A model generated the notes under the pieces. That model was given only the letters and a program-made list of their open reading frames with translations, was not told the origin of the DNA and searched no databases. A stretch of 64,000 nt of DNA from Ilyonectria destructans. Its lineage: Eukaryota; Ascomycota; Sordariomycetes; Hypocreales; Nectriaceae. Below are positions 36,524-48,514 of this stretch, piece after piece (the stretch's first letter is position 1; every line of letters starts with the position of its first letter). The stretch spans positions 2,046,001 to 2,110,000 of the forward strand of contig JAHEWK010000006.1 in NCBI GenBank assembly GCA_020740775.1. Reading direction: 5' to 3'. The translations under genes were made by a program, and so were the position numbers.

Positions 36524-36529
36524 TATATA
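36524..36529 (+). promoter_or_regulatory. TATA box of the acyl-CoA synthetase gene
   Basis: TATATA followed by a CT-rich stretch (36530-36555) lies about 130 bp before the preferred start codon. If transcription starts just after it, the upstream in-frame ATG at 36464 would not be in the main transcript. Confidence 0.45.
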
Positions 36530-36658
36530 GTCCCTCCCCTTTTCTCCCCTTCCCTTCTACCTGGTGCACTAGTCGTCTCTAGTCGTTGTCATCCTCCTCG
36601 GCTTTCGGGCACGCGCCCGATATCCAACTTACAACCTACAACCTCCAAAGCAGTCACC

Positions 36659-38968
36659 ATGCCGGACAACCATCACCACATCCAGGACGAGGTGCTGCGG
36701 CACTCTCTCGAAGACCCAGATGACTTCTGGAGGCACCAGGCCGAGCACCTTCACTGGCATAAGAAGTTCTCGTCCACCATCCAGCTGACCCAGAAGACGC
36801 TCAAGAACGGCATCACCCACGACAGCTGGGAATGGTTCCCGGATGGCGAGATCTCCACCTGCTACAATTGCGTTGATCGCCATGTTCTCGATGGCCATGG
36901 CGACTCGGTTGCCATCTACTTCGACAGCCCTGTCACCAACACCAAGGAGCAGTACACCTACAGCCAGCTGCTCGAGGAGGTCGAAGTCCTCGCCGGCACC
37001 CTAAGGGAAGAGGGCGTCAAGAAGGGAGACGTTGTCATGCTCTATAGTAAGTACATGGGATTATACTGCCGTATCACGAAAAGGGTGCCTAACCTTTCCA
37101 TCAGTGCCAATGATTCCAGCCGCCGTGATGGGAATCCTGGCCATCAACCGACTGGGTGCCATCCACTCCATTGTGTTTGGCGGCTTTGCACCGAACGCCC
37201 TCGCACAGCGCATTGATTCTTGCAAGCCAGTTGCCCTCCTAACAGCCTCATGTGGCATCGACGGCAACAAACCCCCTATCGCCTACAGGCCCTTGGTAGA
37301 AGAGGCCATCTCCCTTTCTACCCACAAGCCAAGCAAGACTATCGTCTGGCAGCGTGACCAGATCCGGTGGAATCCGATGGACCGTAATGCTGGCCAAGCT
37401 ACCTGGCAAAAGCTCGTCAGGAGCGCCCGAGCCCGAAACATCAGGGCAGATTGCGTACCCGTCAAGAGCACCGATCCCGTTTACATCATTCACACCTCGG
37501 GTACCACTGGCACTCCCAAGGGTGTCCTGCGCGATGCTGGCGGTCATGCTGTCGGTCTGCATCTCTCCATTAGCTACCTCTTCAATATTCACGGGCCGGG
37601 TTGTGTTGCCTTCACGGCTTCCGATATTGGATGGATTGTTGGACATTCATACATCGTCTATGGACCTCTCCTCACTGGTGCAGCAACTGTTCTTTATGAG
37701 GGAAAACCAGTTGGAACCCCTGATTCCTCGGCTTTCTGGCGTGTCGTGGAAGAGTACAAGGTTAACACCATGTTCACTGCACCAACCGCCCTCCGAGCTA
37801 TCAAGCGCGATGACCCCAACAACAGCTTAATCGCCGAGTTTGGCAAGCGAGGCGGCCTCAAGTCTCTCAAAGCCCTCTTCCTGGCTGGCGAGCGATCAGA
37901 ACCAACGCTCATTCAAATGTACCAAGATCTTCTAACCCAATACGGCGCTGACGACTCCCACGTCATTGACAACTGGTGGTCCACGGAGGTCGGCTCCCCC
38001 ATCACTGGCCGTGCTCTCGTTCCACACGCCGGCAAGCACCGCAAGACAGACGTTCGTGACCACCCACCTCCCCATCTAAAGGCTGGAAGCGCCGGCAAGG
38101 CTATGCCTGGGTTCGATGTGCGGATCGTGGACGATAAGGGCCATGAGGTCGAGAGGGGTTTGATGGGGAACATCGTCCTAGCAATGCCTCTAGCGCCAAC
38201 GGGCTTCCGGACTTTGTGGCAGGATGAGGAGCGATTCTGGAAGGGGTACCTGAAGAGGTTTCAGGGAAAGTGGCTAGACACAGGAGACTCGGGTTGGATC
38301 GACCAGCAGGGCTATATCCATGTGATGAGTCGAAATGATGATGTTCTGAATGTGAGCGCACATCGTCTATCAAGTGGTAAGTCATATGACCCTGTTCTCA
38401 TGCATGCATCTCCTAAGCCAGAGTGTTTCTCATTGATCATTCCACTCGGCTCGCCACCATGCACTCAATGGCATGATTCAGAAATCCCGTTGCAAGAGTC
38501 ATGACTTACACATGCATAGGCTCCATTGAGCAAGCAATTGCCGCCCATCCCCTCATTGCTGAGTCCTGCGTTGTGGGCGTTCCCGACCCCATTAAGGGTC
38601 AAATGCCCTTCGCATTCATCACTCTCTCAACACCGGATCACCCGTCGTCTGCAGTGCCAGACCAGCAAGTCACGGCCGAGATTCAGAACTTGGTGCGTCG
38701 ACAGGTCGGTCCCATCGCGACACTTGGCGGCATCATCCAGGGTAAAGCCATGATCCCTAAGACACGATCTGGCAAGATGCTACGGCGTGTCCTGCGGGAG
38801 ATGGTGGAGAACGCTGTGCATGGCGAACTCGCCAAAGAGGTTGCAGTGCCTAGCACCATTGAGGATGCGGCTATGATAGATGTAGCTCGAGAAAAGATCG
38901 GGGAGTACTTTGAGCTCAGGGGAGCTAAGCATGGTGTCGTTGAGGGCATGATCAAGGCCCGACTGTAG
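36659..38968 (+). CDS. Short-chain acyl-CoA synthetase (propionyl-CoA synthetase/ACSS3-like)
   Basis: ATP-dependent acyl-CoA ligase of the ANL superfamily, closest in layout to propionyl-CoA synthetase (PrpE/ACSS3). It makes acyl-CoA from short-chain acids through an acyl-adenylate. Three exons: 36659-37046, 37105-38376 and 38520-38968, for 702 residues. The N-terminal ACAS region includes WFPDGEISTCYNCVDRHV. The P-loop is YIIHTSGTTGTPKGVLR, and DIGWIVGHSYIVYGPL and DNWWSTEVGSPI are diagnostic of acetyl/propionyl-CoA synthetases. The hinge LDTGDSGWIDQQGYIHVMSR and the catalytic lysine in PKTRSGKMLRR (Lys639) are intact. MPDNHHH with a good start context (GTCACCATGC) is preferred. An in-frame ATG 65 codons upstream (36464) would add an acid-free, Arg-rich segment resembling a mitochondrial presequence. 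The gene converges on the BRCT gene. Confidence 0.92.
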
Positions 38969-40351
38969 GGGTTGCATGAGCTGGACTCTAGCAGTGCAAC
39001 CTGCTTGGGCTTGGTGAGCTCACATAGTCCAATGTGGCTACTTAGGATATGATCATTCACTTGGAGGAGATAGTTCAGGCCGTTTTATCTTTTTTGTATA
39101 GCGTGTTCGTTACGGGGCTGAAGGACTTGTCTCTCCTAGGAAGAGGTTGTTTCCAATATGAACACAAAAGCACACATGCAATGGCCCAAAATAGAATAGT
39201 AATGTACAAGCCAGTTATCTTTCAATGCAGTATCAAAGAAAGCTAGATGCTTCAAGAAACCAAAATATGTTGTATTTGAGGTTGCTGATCACGCCTGTCA
39301 ATATCAGATGCAGGGGTTGAGCACATGATTCGTTCCCCTTGGTTGCTGATATGCCAATCCATCAACTACGAACTTCAACCGAGGCCTTCCTTGGCCGACT
39401 TTCTTCGAGCCCCTTCCACTCTTCAATTTGATGCCAGAACCACTCAATATTCTTCATGCCTCCAATTGCCGACGTGGCAAGTCGCACAATGCCTCACCCA
39501 TTGACCATCCTGGCATGACAGACCCATTCCACGCGGGGTTCCACACTCTGCGCCGGTCTGAGCTTCCGCCTTTCTTCGTCAACAAATAGCAAACGGGGAC
39601 TGACACCGATGTCTCGGGATTTTTATCGATGTAGTCACACGACTCAATGGTTCCCGTGTCACAGCGAGTGCTCGACGGTGAGTAGAGCGTACGGGAAGGA
39701 TCTGTGGTACCAGTTGCTACTAGCTCGAATCATGGAGGGTAGGAGATGAAGGGGTGTACGATGGTTGGGATACGGGCTGAATAGACCGAAGATATCCGCA
39801 TGACGACTTCTCGTCTCTGTCGGGTCGGATAATGTACTTGCTACAGGTCGTGTAGATCATGTGGTGCTTGAGGCTGCCTAGGCATGACTGGGTTCGATAG
39901 GACGGAGTTCATTCAAGGCGAACAATGTTCTCAAGAATACTCGGCTGTGTTACGTTTACTTGATATCACATATATGTGGACTTGCCGAGGCAGCTTCATT
40001 CTCTGCCTGGAGACAACGCTCAGCGACGACAGGAGAGGCATCAAAGGAATGGTACAAAATGTAGAATTCAAAAAACCTCCCAAATTGTCCGCGTGGACAT
40101 ATCCCGCACAAGTTCTATGTATGCTCTCTAGGCCATGAAACCAAGGGCGATGCTGTACTACCATTCATATCATGCAAGTCCACCCGTCGCCTCCAATGCA
40201 AACGCAAACTGCAGTGCTGCCGAGAGCCAGATGTCTGCCCAATGCTCCTTCATGCATTCGTACCAAATCTCGCATCGTCTGAATGCTCTGTTACATAATC
40301 GTGTCTCGTCCAAACTAGTTCCATTCTGACAGGATGTCGGGGGTGGCAAGG
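38969..40351. other. Region between two convergent genes
   Basis: Contains the 3' flanks of both genes. On the minus strand 39375-39700 reads like coding sequence in two alternate frames with stop codons (for example IGGMKNIEWFWHQIEEWKG), perhaps a decayed gene end. I recognise no family and do not call a gene. Confidence 0.4.
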
Positions 40352-41342
40352 TTAGGTCTTTGGGTGTTGTTTATGGTAGAGTCCATAGACGCTACTCTGT
40401 CCCTTGGGTGCAACCTTTATGTTTGAGAAGCGAGCCTCGGGTAGCCTCTTACCTGCCTTGAGGCTTTCGAGAACCCTATTCGAGTACATGTTAGCCACCA
40501 TTTTCCTGTTTCCTCCACAGTTGTCTCTTCGCGGTTGTCTCCTCGCAGTTGTCTCCACGTACGCGATATTCACATGTCAAAGACAACGACGAATACGGGA
40601 TTGCTGCCACTCACCACTCAACCCCAACAAACTTGACCCCAGCTCCTCCAATCTTCTTGATCTCCTTGTCCAGTTTGCTTCCAGCTAGTCCTCCTCCTGT
40701 TCCTGGTGCAGCTCCTCCACCAGCGGGGCGCCCGATGATAGCATGGGTGACCCGCCGCCGCCCAAGGTGCAGTGACATCTGCCCGCCGTTCTCGGTGAGC
40801 AAGTGCTTCAGCTTGTGGTCCGATACGAGGGGGAACGTGCTGCCGTTAACGTAGACTACTACGCCGTCAAAGAGACCTCGGGTACGCATTCGGTCGTTGC
40901 GATCTTCATCCTCCATTCGGCGCTTCTCCATCAACGCCTCCTCGCCTGTCAAATTCTTGACCTCGCTGCCGTCGCCGAGGGACTCATTGGAGGACTCGTT
41001 AGAGGACTCCTTGGCCAGGCTCTCGCGCATCTTGCCCGGCTGCACGAGCATGTCCCTCACGCTGCGCTGCGCACGCTCCCGCACGGCCTTGGGGATCAGC
41101 GTCTTGTGCTTGTCATCCCAGTCCTCGGACCCGGCGCCCCACGAGTCGCTGAGGCGCTCGCCGCCCGAGACGCCGCCGCGGAACTGGCTGTTGAGCTTGC
41201 GGTTGCGGGAGTCGCGCCACCCGATACCCGGCGTATTCTCCGGCCGCTGATGGCCCGTTGAGGACGAGTTCCATGGGTCGAAGCTGGCTCCGTGGCGCGC
41301 CGCCGCCGCCTGCGAGGGCTGGCCGCTGGGAGGTGGTTGCAT
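40352..41342 (-). CDS. Small BRCT-domain protein
   Basis: Nuclear protein of unknown role with a single BRCT phosphopeptide/protein-interaction domain resembling that at the N-terminus of Rev1-type DNA polymerases. Two exons on the minus strand: 41342-40615 and 40475-40352, for 283 residues. The N-terminal ~170 residues are hydrophilic, with the conserved stretch FDPWNSSSTGHQRPEN and a basic/acidic segment (EEALMEKRRMEDEDRNDRMR). The BRCT starts at LFDGVVVYVNGSTFPLVSDH and includes LLTENGGQMSLHLGRRRVTH, a glycine-rich loop and VKFVGVEWVLESLKAGKRLP. The last block is formed across the 139-bp intron, with the tryptophan codon split by the splice. No polymerase domain follows, so this is a stand-alone BRCT protein. 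The frame is open for 141 codons upstream of the chosen ATG, but that part is low-complexity. Confidence 0.82.
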
Positions 41343-41730
41343 GGATTGACGAGTGAGAGGCGATGGTGTTTTGCTTTTTTTTTCTCGGTACTGTGGTAAG
41401 TTTACCGGGGTTTGGAGCGCCCCTCGGAAAGCCTCTGGGAATAATACGGTGCCGTTGAAGAAATGTATGTCTAGATAGTTGCCAGTTGCCAGCATCTCAT
41501 TGCGAGGGCAATAATACAGCCGTGCGAACCTGACGTTGCCGAGGCAATCACGATTCACGACCTTACAGCCTCCCTCGCTCAAAAAAGGTCGCTGTTCACC
41601 AACAATCGTCCTAGTTTGACTTGGAAATTCCTCAGCCGCCGCGTGGCGCGTGCGACAGCACAGCCATAGTTTAGTCGTGCACGTCAACCAAAACGCGCGG
41701 TCACATGAGCCAGCAACCACAGCTTGCACT

Positions 41731-41766
41731 CTCACCTCCACACTCACCTCCACACTCACCTCCACG
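41731..41766 (+). repeat. 12-bp tandem repeat, 3 copies
   Basis: CTCACCTCCACA is repeated three times, with one mismatch in the last copy, about 390 bp before the start of the BRCT gene. It explains a spurious SVEV repeat in the antisense-strand open frame. Confidence 0.85.
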
Positions 41767-44700
41767 ATCGCCCCCCAATTACCCTATATCCCCCGAGTGT
41801 CAAGCAAGGGGAATTCAACTTCACCTCACGTCAGCTGCCCATCACACCACTGTACAGCATTAGCAACCCCATGCTCTGGTCATTCGGGGCTGTTGACGCG
41901 CGTTGGCACATATATACCGTCTGTTAATCCACCGATCACCCGTCTCACCGCGGCGGACTGCCATGTGTGACAGCTACTAAGCTCAGATACTACCACACGA
42001 TATCCCATACTTAGATCTTCGCATCGCCCGTGCCCCTGGCTGAGACGCACATCTCTCCACAAAACGGGCCCCCTCCGCAGGACCCGCGACGCCCAGCAAG
42101 CATGTCTGGCGAAATGCATGCAAAGGCCTGCTGCAATCATGATGCGCATCATCCGGGCAGGGCGTTGCAGCCAAGGCAAGGCACGCAGCCTTGCTTAGAT
42201 CGACGCAAAATGCACAGACACTTCGCCCATCTGGCTCGGCACGACAGGGCCACCCAACCAGAAACCCCGGGGCCAGCTGAATCGAACATGACATGGCATA
42301 GATCAGGCATAAGCATGGTGGAGGCGTGGCAGAGGCATTGGCATCCCTCAGCACCATCTATTCGGCACCATCCAAGGATCCGAAGAAGCGCCTCGGCATG
42401 AGCATCAGCATCGATCAGCATCGGCATCAGCGTCGGCATCTGCAGCACATGGCATGGCGCCGCTTGTCCTTGCACATTCGCCTGCGGCCTGAGGGCTCGG
42501 GCGCGGCCATACCGCTCGCTAACCTGTTGCATTGCCATGGGAATCCCTCCCCTCAGCTCGGCCGAGTATACGTCTGGGCGCCCCGGAACAATGCTCCCAC
42601 AGTACGGATTTACATGGCAAGGGAAGCTCTGCTGGCATCGAAATGCAATGTACTATGTAAGTGACAATGGCTACGAAACACGTGGGCCTACATAGGTACC
42701 TGGATCCTGTCCACAAACCCTGCATGTCCTGGGGAATATCTGTTTGCATGGGTCTTCGGGATGCGCGCAATCAATATACTTTGGAGCAGCTGTCGGTGCT
42801 GTCGGGTCATGCTCGTTCGTTGACGCAATCCAATCCACAACGCAGGCACTTGAAAGAGCCTTTGCGTGCGTATGTGCTCCGAGCAAGCCAACCAACCGGC
42901 GGGGGCGCCTCTCATCCAAACGTCCATGCCCATCCCACCCTCCTTCATTCAAACAAGCCTGGTCCGTGTCTAATCTATCAAATGGGAAACCTCCTCGTCC
43001 AAGGGCCCCCAATAGATCCCTCTTCTCTCCTCCTTCGTAATCACTCGTTCTCTTGGCCAGCCCCTCCTCATCATCCACTGCCAGCCCCAAAACCTCTCAA
43101 TCACCGACTCTGAGCCGAGCGAGATACACGCCCCCCCGAAGCCCTGGCCATGACTTCATACACCCTTCCCGAGCCTGAACGCGGTTTCCATCGTTTTCTC
43201 ACTGCCCCCCGCCCAGGATCGCGGGAACTAATACCACCCAGTATGAGGTGTTCGCCAAAACCCACGGTCTGACAAGGCCGTGGCCACCCCTCTAGCACCA
43301 CATTGGCCTGCGCATATGCGGATCATACCTGCAGGCGGCCCCCCGTTGACTGCTTGTGAACTTTGTTGGCCTATCGTACCCTAAATTCTCCAGATGCGAG
43401 GGACGTTGAGCAATGGGATGCTGCTGCCGAGTGGTCTTTGCATCGTTGGGCTGCATGGCTGAGCATGGCCGAACGTGGAGCATGGAGCATGTCCGTGGCA
43501 AGTCCAAGAGGCGACTCAATGTAGACACCACGTTGAGATGATCATGACAAAAGAGAGCGAGAGGTGGGGATGCGGCCACTTGCCTTGTCGAACGCCCCTC
43601 CATCGCCCCCATCGTCGCCATCCGCGATTGAGCTCCCCTTCTCGTTGCTCTTTTAGCTGGTCCTATCTCACTTACCCTGCTGGTTACCGGGATGCCACGG
43701 AAGCGTCAGCAGATGCTCCCCTCACCGGCAATGCCTCCGGTCCCCCCAAGACACAGATCCTCCAGGTAGGCATTTCGTCCCCGGCCATTCAAGGCATTCC
43801 CATGATTGTACATATTCGTACATGACCACGGCTGTCCTGCATGAGTACGTACTGGAAGGGGCATCCCGTACATTAGTTAGCAGCCGTGGCAGGTGGATCA
43901 CGGACCATGCCATCCCTCCCTCCCCGACCTGCGCGCTGCTATGCGGGAAGGCTAATGTAGGCAGAACGACAGCCAGATCTTCGCCAATTCACAATCATAC
44001 GTCTTCCCCCAGCTGAATCTCACTCTCCCGGGCTTGTGTACCAATAATACGATATGATACGGTCTCGAACCCTTGAGATTGCAACGTGGACCTGGTCACC
44101 ACCAGTCCGTCCGCCTCACTGCTTCCAATTATGTGATGATGATGGATCCTGCAATATATCGACGGGAGCGGCCCGGGTTACACAGTTCAAAGTCACCCTT
44201 GGCTGTGATTCCCTCGTGGTCTCGTACCAGCCCAGTGCGGAGTACATGATGCGGTCGACGGCACCGGGATGCTGACAGGGGAGCGACAACCGCCGATGGC
44301 TTTTGGCTAGTTTCTTTGAGATCTGTTTCGTCGTCGACCAGCGGGGCCACCAGGTGAGTTGGCAAGGAAGTGGTGCCGTTATCACGCCCCCCCGTGCATG
44401 GGAATGCAAGGGAGGGCGTTGTTCTAAGACCGGGTACCTCTCACACCCATAAGTACCTCCAGACGAGGGAGTAGCGGTGAGAGCAACACTAGACCCCAAC
44501 GAGTGCTCATCGGGGCGCAAAGGAAAAAAAATCAACCCCGAGCAAGTGCTATCCCGGTGTTTTCTTGAACTAGATTCGGGAACAGTTGAGGGGTGAGTCT
44601 GAGGGTGATGGCTGAAGCCTTACAGGCGCCCAGGGACCGAAGTGAGGTTGGAAGAGCGAGATGCGCATGCAAGCATAGGTCAGATCTCGGACAAGCGCAC

Positions 44701-47700
44701 CAGGCTCGGATGGAGGACAGAGCACAGGAGCGCACTAAGCGCTGCCAGATCGCATCTGGGGGTCAGGAAGCGCAGCGGCAGTCTGTGGACAGAGCCGTCT
44801 TGGGGGGACCGGGGTGTGGAAGACATCGCCATAGGGCACTGGGCGAAATGTCCCGGAGCTGTCGCGCTGTCGCCGACGAAATGTGGACCTGCGGCGAGGG
44901 ATGTCCCCCGACTTAGAATATGCTAGACGCCACGCCGTGTGGGCAGTGGGAGCCAAGGGGCGGACGCTCATTGCCCACTTCGCCAACGCGACGCCATTCC
45001 CTGTTAGGAAACAGCCTCGACCAGCGGCATCCCATGTGAAGCGGACCGTTGTCCACACATGCACGCACATGCAGCGTGAGCCAGCGGATGGGTGTCGAAC
45101 AAGTGAGCTTCTTTGCTTGCCTGTGTGTGTTGGCAAAGACCTTTAGGTTCGGCGTGCTCAACGGCCCCCAACGCTCGAAGCGAAGCGAGCCCGATGAATC
45201 ACTCAATGAGGGCTTCGGAGAGTTTGGAAAGCCAATGGGGGGCTTGTCTAGAGCTTGTGATCTGGTCTCATTGACTGCCGAGGCCATTGGACAGCCGAGT
45301 CCGGCCTCGGAATGATGAGTTGATAAAGCACAGAGATTGATGAAGACCGCACCCCAGTAAGTTCAGCAGGCTCATCGATCTGATGACCCAGGAACCAATG
45401 GTGAAGCGAGGATCTGGCGGCTTCGGTTTTGCTTGTTGGGGGTGGTTGCGCTGGCGGTCATGGTAGCGGTGGCCGGGGTGGAAATGGTGGTGGTGTGCCA
45501 ACGACGTGGTGGGCGCTCATTGGGTTGGTAGAGAGTCAGCGGCCGGCCTAGTATCGATACCAACAAGCCAGCCCGGGCCTCAAGCGACGGGCTGATAAAC
45601 ACCAGTGCGGAAGTACGTGGCTTCTCTCAGGCCGTCCTTCGTGCTGGTTACGTTAGATGATGGTCCTTGTCATCGTATCGCTTAGAGCAAGGAAGCACCG
45701 GCACATAGCCTTCCTAGTTCTGGGACTAGGGGAATGCCTCGGATGTTGTGCTGCGGGGAGAATGGATAATTCCCGATGTCCGATGTGTAGGCGTACCGGG
45801 AGAAGCGAGGCATTCAGCTCTCGGCCGGCCACCAGACCCGAAAACCAAATATCTTCGGCCGCCAAGCGTGGTGACGGCGCTGGGGCTGATTCTGGAGCTG
45901 GGTGGGACTTTTTGCGACCCCCCGGCTTCACGATATCGCCTTGGGCAATCCGTACTGTGTCCATCTCGCATCTGACAGCAAGACGAACGGGTAGGCTAAT
46001 GCCAGCATCCCCCACCAAAGAGCGTAAGCTGGTGCTGGCGTACGAGAAAGTGGAGGCCCTGGCCAGGAAAAAGTGGCGACTAGGCGTGTTAATCCTTGGC
46101 CACTTCCGATCCCCCACGACGGACGGGACAAAGAAATCGCCCGGTGGTTGGCCGGCCCAGAAAACAAAGGGCTGGCGATGGACGGCTAGGGTCGCTGAAA
46201 CGTAACAGCAGGGGTCCCTGTCCACTCTTCCCGATCTATATGCACCTCTCATTGGCTATGTTCTAGACATGCACTACATAGCCGCTGTGCAGGTCATGCA
46301 AGTGCTCAAGCCAACATGATCCCCTCGCCACCCCTGTCTCCTTGGCCAGTCGGCTGCAGGGACTCTTGGGAAGAAGGATGCTGATGAGCAATCGAAGCTC
46401 AGCCCTCCCGGAGGCTTGCAGAGGACATGGACATGGGAACAACGGATGATGACGGGCAGAAATGCATTCCTCACGCCATTATGAGGATAGCAAACTGAAC
46501 AACTCGCGCCCGGATTCCGGTGGATTGAGTTGAATGAAGCGTTTCGTATCCGGATTGTCCGTTTGAAGGCTGAGACAAGTTTAGTTGCTGAGAGAAATAG
46601 AAATTTTCATCCGCGGCTGCAGGGTTGTATTACCCCCAAGGTTGATATGAAGGCGGTTCTCTGTTATCACGTGTTACAGTTCCGAGGCTGACATCAATCT
46701 CACCAACTTTTGGTTGAGTCCCCGCCAGGCTTGGTTGTCTCGTGCTCTGTTGCACTGGCTTTCGAGCCGGACTATTCGGGCCTCAAAATGAGAGATTATC
46801 AAAAAGACCCCACCACGTTGCGTGTGGTCAATGCACTCTGCCATTTGACAGGACTGTAGCTTGTTTGGTTGGCGAGCTGGCCTCATGCTAAATGAGGTGG
46901 CGTTGAGTAAGATAAATTGATACTGTTGATAGTACAACTGAGCAAGCCGAGCCGCTTGACCGAATCTTGCTGTTGACCCAATAGGCTAATAGCTCGGGTT
47001 CCTTGGAGTCATCGAAGTGCAAAGTCCAAAGGCGGAAACACACGGCCAAGCAAACTTGCCAGGGTTGAAGCCGCGGAGTGAAAACCATGGTTGGTTTACT
47101 TGCTCTGGCCCTGGTACCTACCTTGTCATGTCTTCCATGTGGATAGAGGAGGCTCTCAGGGCTCCCTTGAGCGGGTGCCTGATCTGGGGGCAAACGAGAA
47201 CGCTCATTGAAAAAGAGCCACGACGGCAAAAGGCGCGCGGCAACGGCATCTCCGGGATTCGGGTGGTTGTTTGTTCAAGGCGTCGCGGGCCGAGTCTTCA
47301 CACTGTACAATGACGAGGTTGGGTGTCACGGTCACGGGCTAGCGGCGTCCAGGTTGAATACCATGGTACGATGGCGGTTGCAAAAAAAAGCAAATGCTTC
47401 CCCTCTGACCTGGTTCCGCGTTGTGTCAGGGCCATGTTCCGAGATGGCAAACTAGACGGGCACATCCGGCCATGATGGGATGAGACGGACAGGAAACCCC
47501 AACCAACGGAGCGGGGCAAACCTGGAGACCATGATTGATGGCGGCTCTAAGGCGCTGGACTGGGCCGGCCCCGAGTCGGGCCCTTGTCTCGATCCAAGAC
47601 ACACCTGTGTCATGATGGACGTCCAAGTGAGACAAGAAGCCTAGATCGAGGACAGAAGGAGGCTCGTCGAGGGCTCGGGTCGACAATGTGGCTGGCCATG

Positions 47701-48379
47701 TGTCCCCCGTTGAAACGTGCTGGCGGCCCGTGGCAGCCAGTCGGGGGCGGCCAGCTGTCAAGCCCTCCCGACATGAAAGACACGAAGGGCGTTCTAGTTG
47801 GCTGAGGGGGGCGCCTGATATCGATAGCGATACTGTCGACGCAGGCCTGGGCTGATTGTCAGACTGTGTTCTGCGATTATGCCAGTGTGCGGTGCCAACG
47901 CCAGCGTCCCGTGTACTGCGCCGCGGGAAGGGTCAGCCACACCAACCTGGCTGGCGCTTCGAGCCTTTGAGGGATGTAAAAAAATGCTCTCGGACCACAT
48001 CCTTGCCTAGCCCGCCAACCGCCGATGGCCAGCATGGCGATCCTGGACGAGGGGAGGGAGACTCCCCGCTGTGGGTGGTCCGGCGGTGGCTAGTGAGTTG
48101 AGCGTGAAAGGCGGAGAGCGAGGGTGAGGCGACAATGGACAGAGTCCGGATTTTCGGTGCGAAGTACCGGTACATGGCCTGGCGCTTGCCTGCCACAGTG
48201 CGCGTGTTCCTTGCCTCACCCCGGTCGGCGTCAACGCAACGGACTGGCCATTCCTGGACAGACTTGCGAGATTCAGCTGACGAGGATCAGTTTCCACTTG
48301 GACCGGCCAGTTCTTCGTGGTGTGCGGGGAGGAAGAAGGGCGGGCTCCTCCAGAAGGGCTCATCTGGAAGGGCTCCTCT

Positions 48380-48398
48380 AAAAAAAAAAAAAAAAAAA
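48380..48398 (+). repeat. Poly-A tract of 19 bases
   Basis: An uninterrupted run of 19 A. It lies far from any gene, so it could mark an old retroposed insertion, but no source is visible. Confidence 0.9.
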
Positions 48399-48490
48399 GC
48401 AAGCGGGAAGGAGCATGGGAAGCTTCCAGACGACGCACAGCACGCACTATCCCTGGCCAGCGCCCGAGCGTCGAACATTCTATCCAGCAC

Positions 48491-48514
48491 TGCGGATGTG
48501 CGGATGTGCGGATG
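48491..48514 (+). repeat. 8-bp tandem repeat, 3 copies
   Basis: TGCGGATG occurs three times in a row without a mismatch. Confidence 0.85.

Larger units (their letters stand above)
33977..36658. other. AT-rich then gene-poor region before the acyl-CoA synthetase gene
   Basis: 33977-34640 is AT-rich without open frames and may hold decayed mobile DNA. At 34651-35412 on the minus strand a single frame runs about 250 codons with one internal stop; it is not recognised. From 35900 the sequence is GC-richer and becomes the promoter of the following gene, with a TATATA at 36524 and a CT-rich initiator region. Confidence 0.5.

Noticed and set aside
45653..46252. Overlapping frames of about 180-200 codons on both strands
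   Set aside because: Both strands are open at once, with no family resemblance, so a chance product of GC-rich DNA is more likely.
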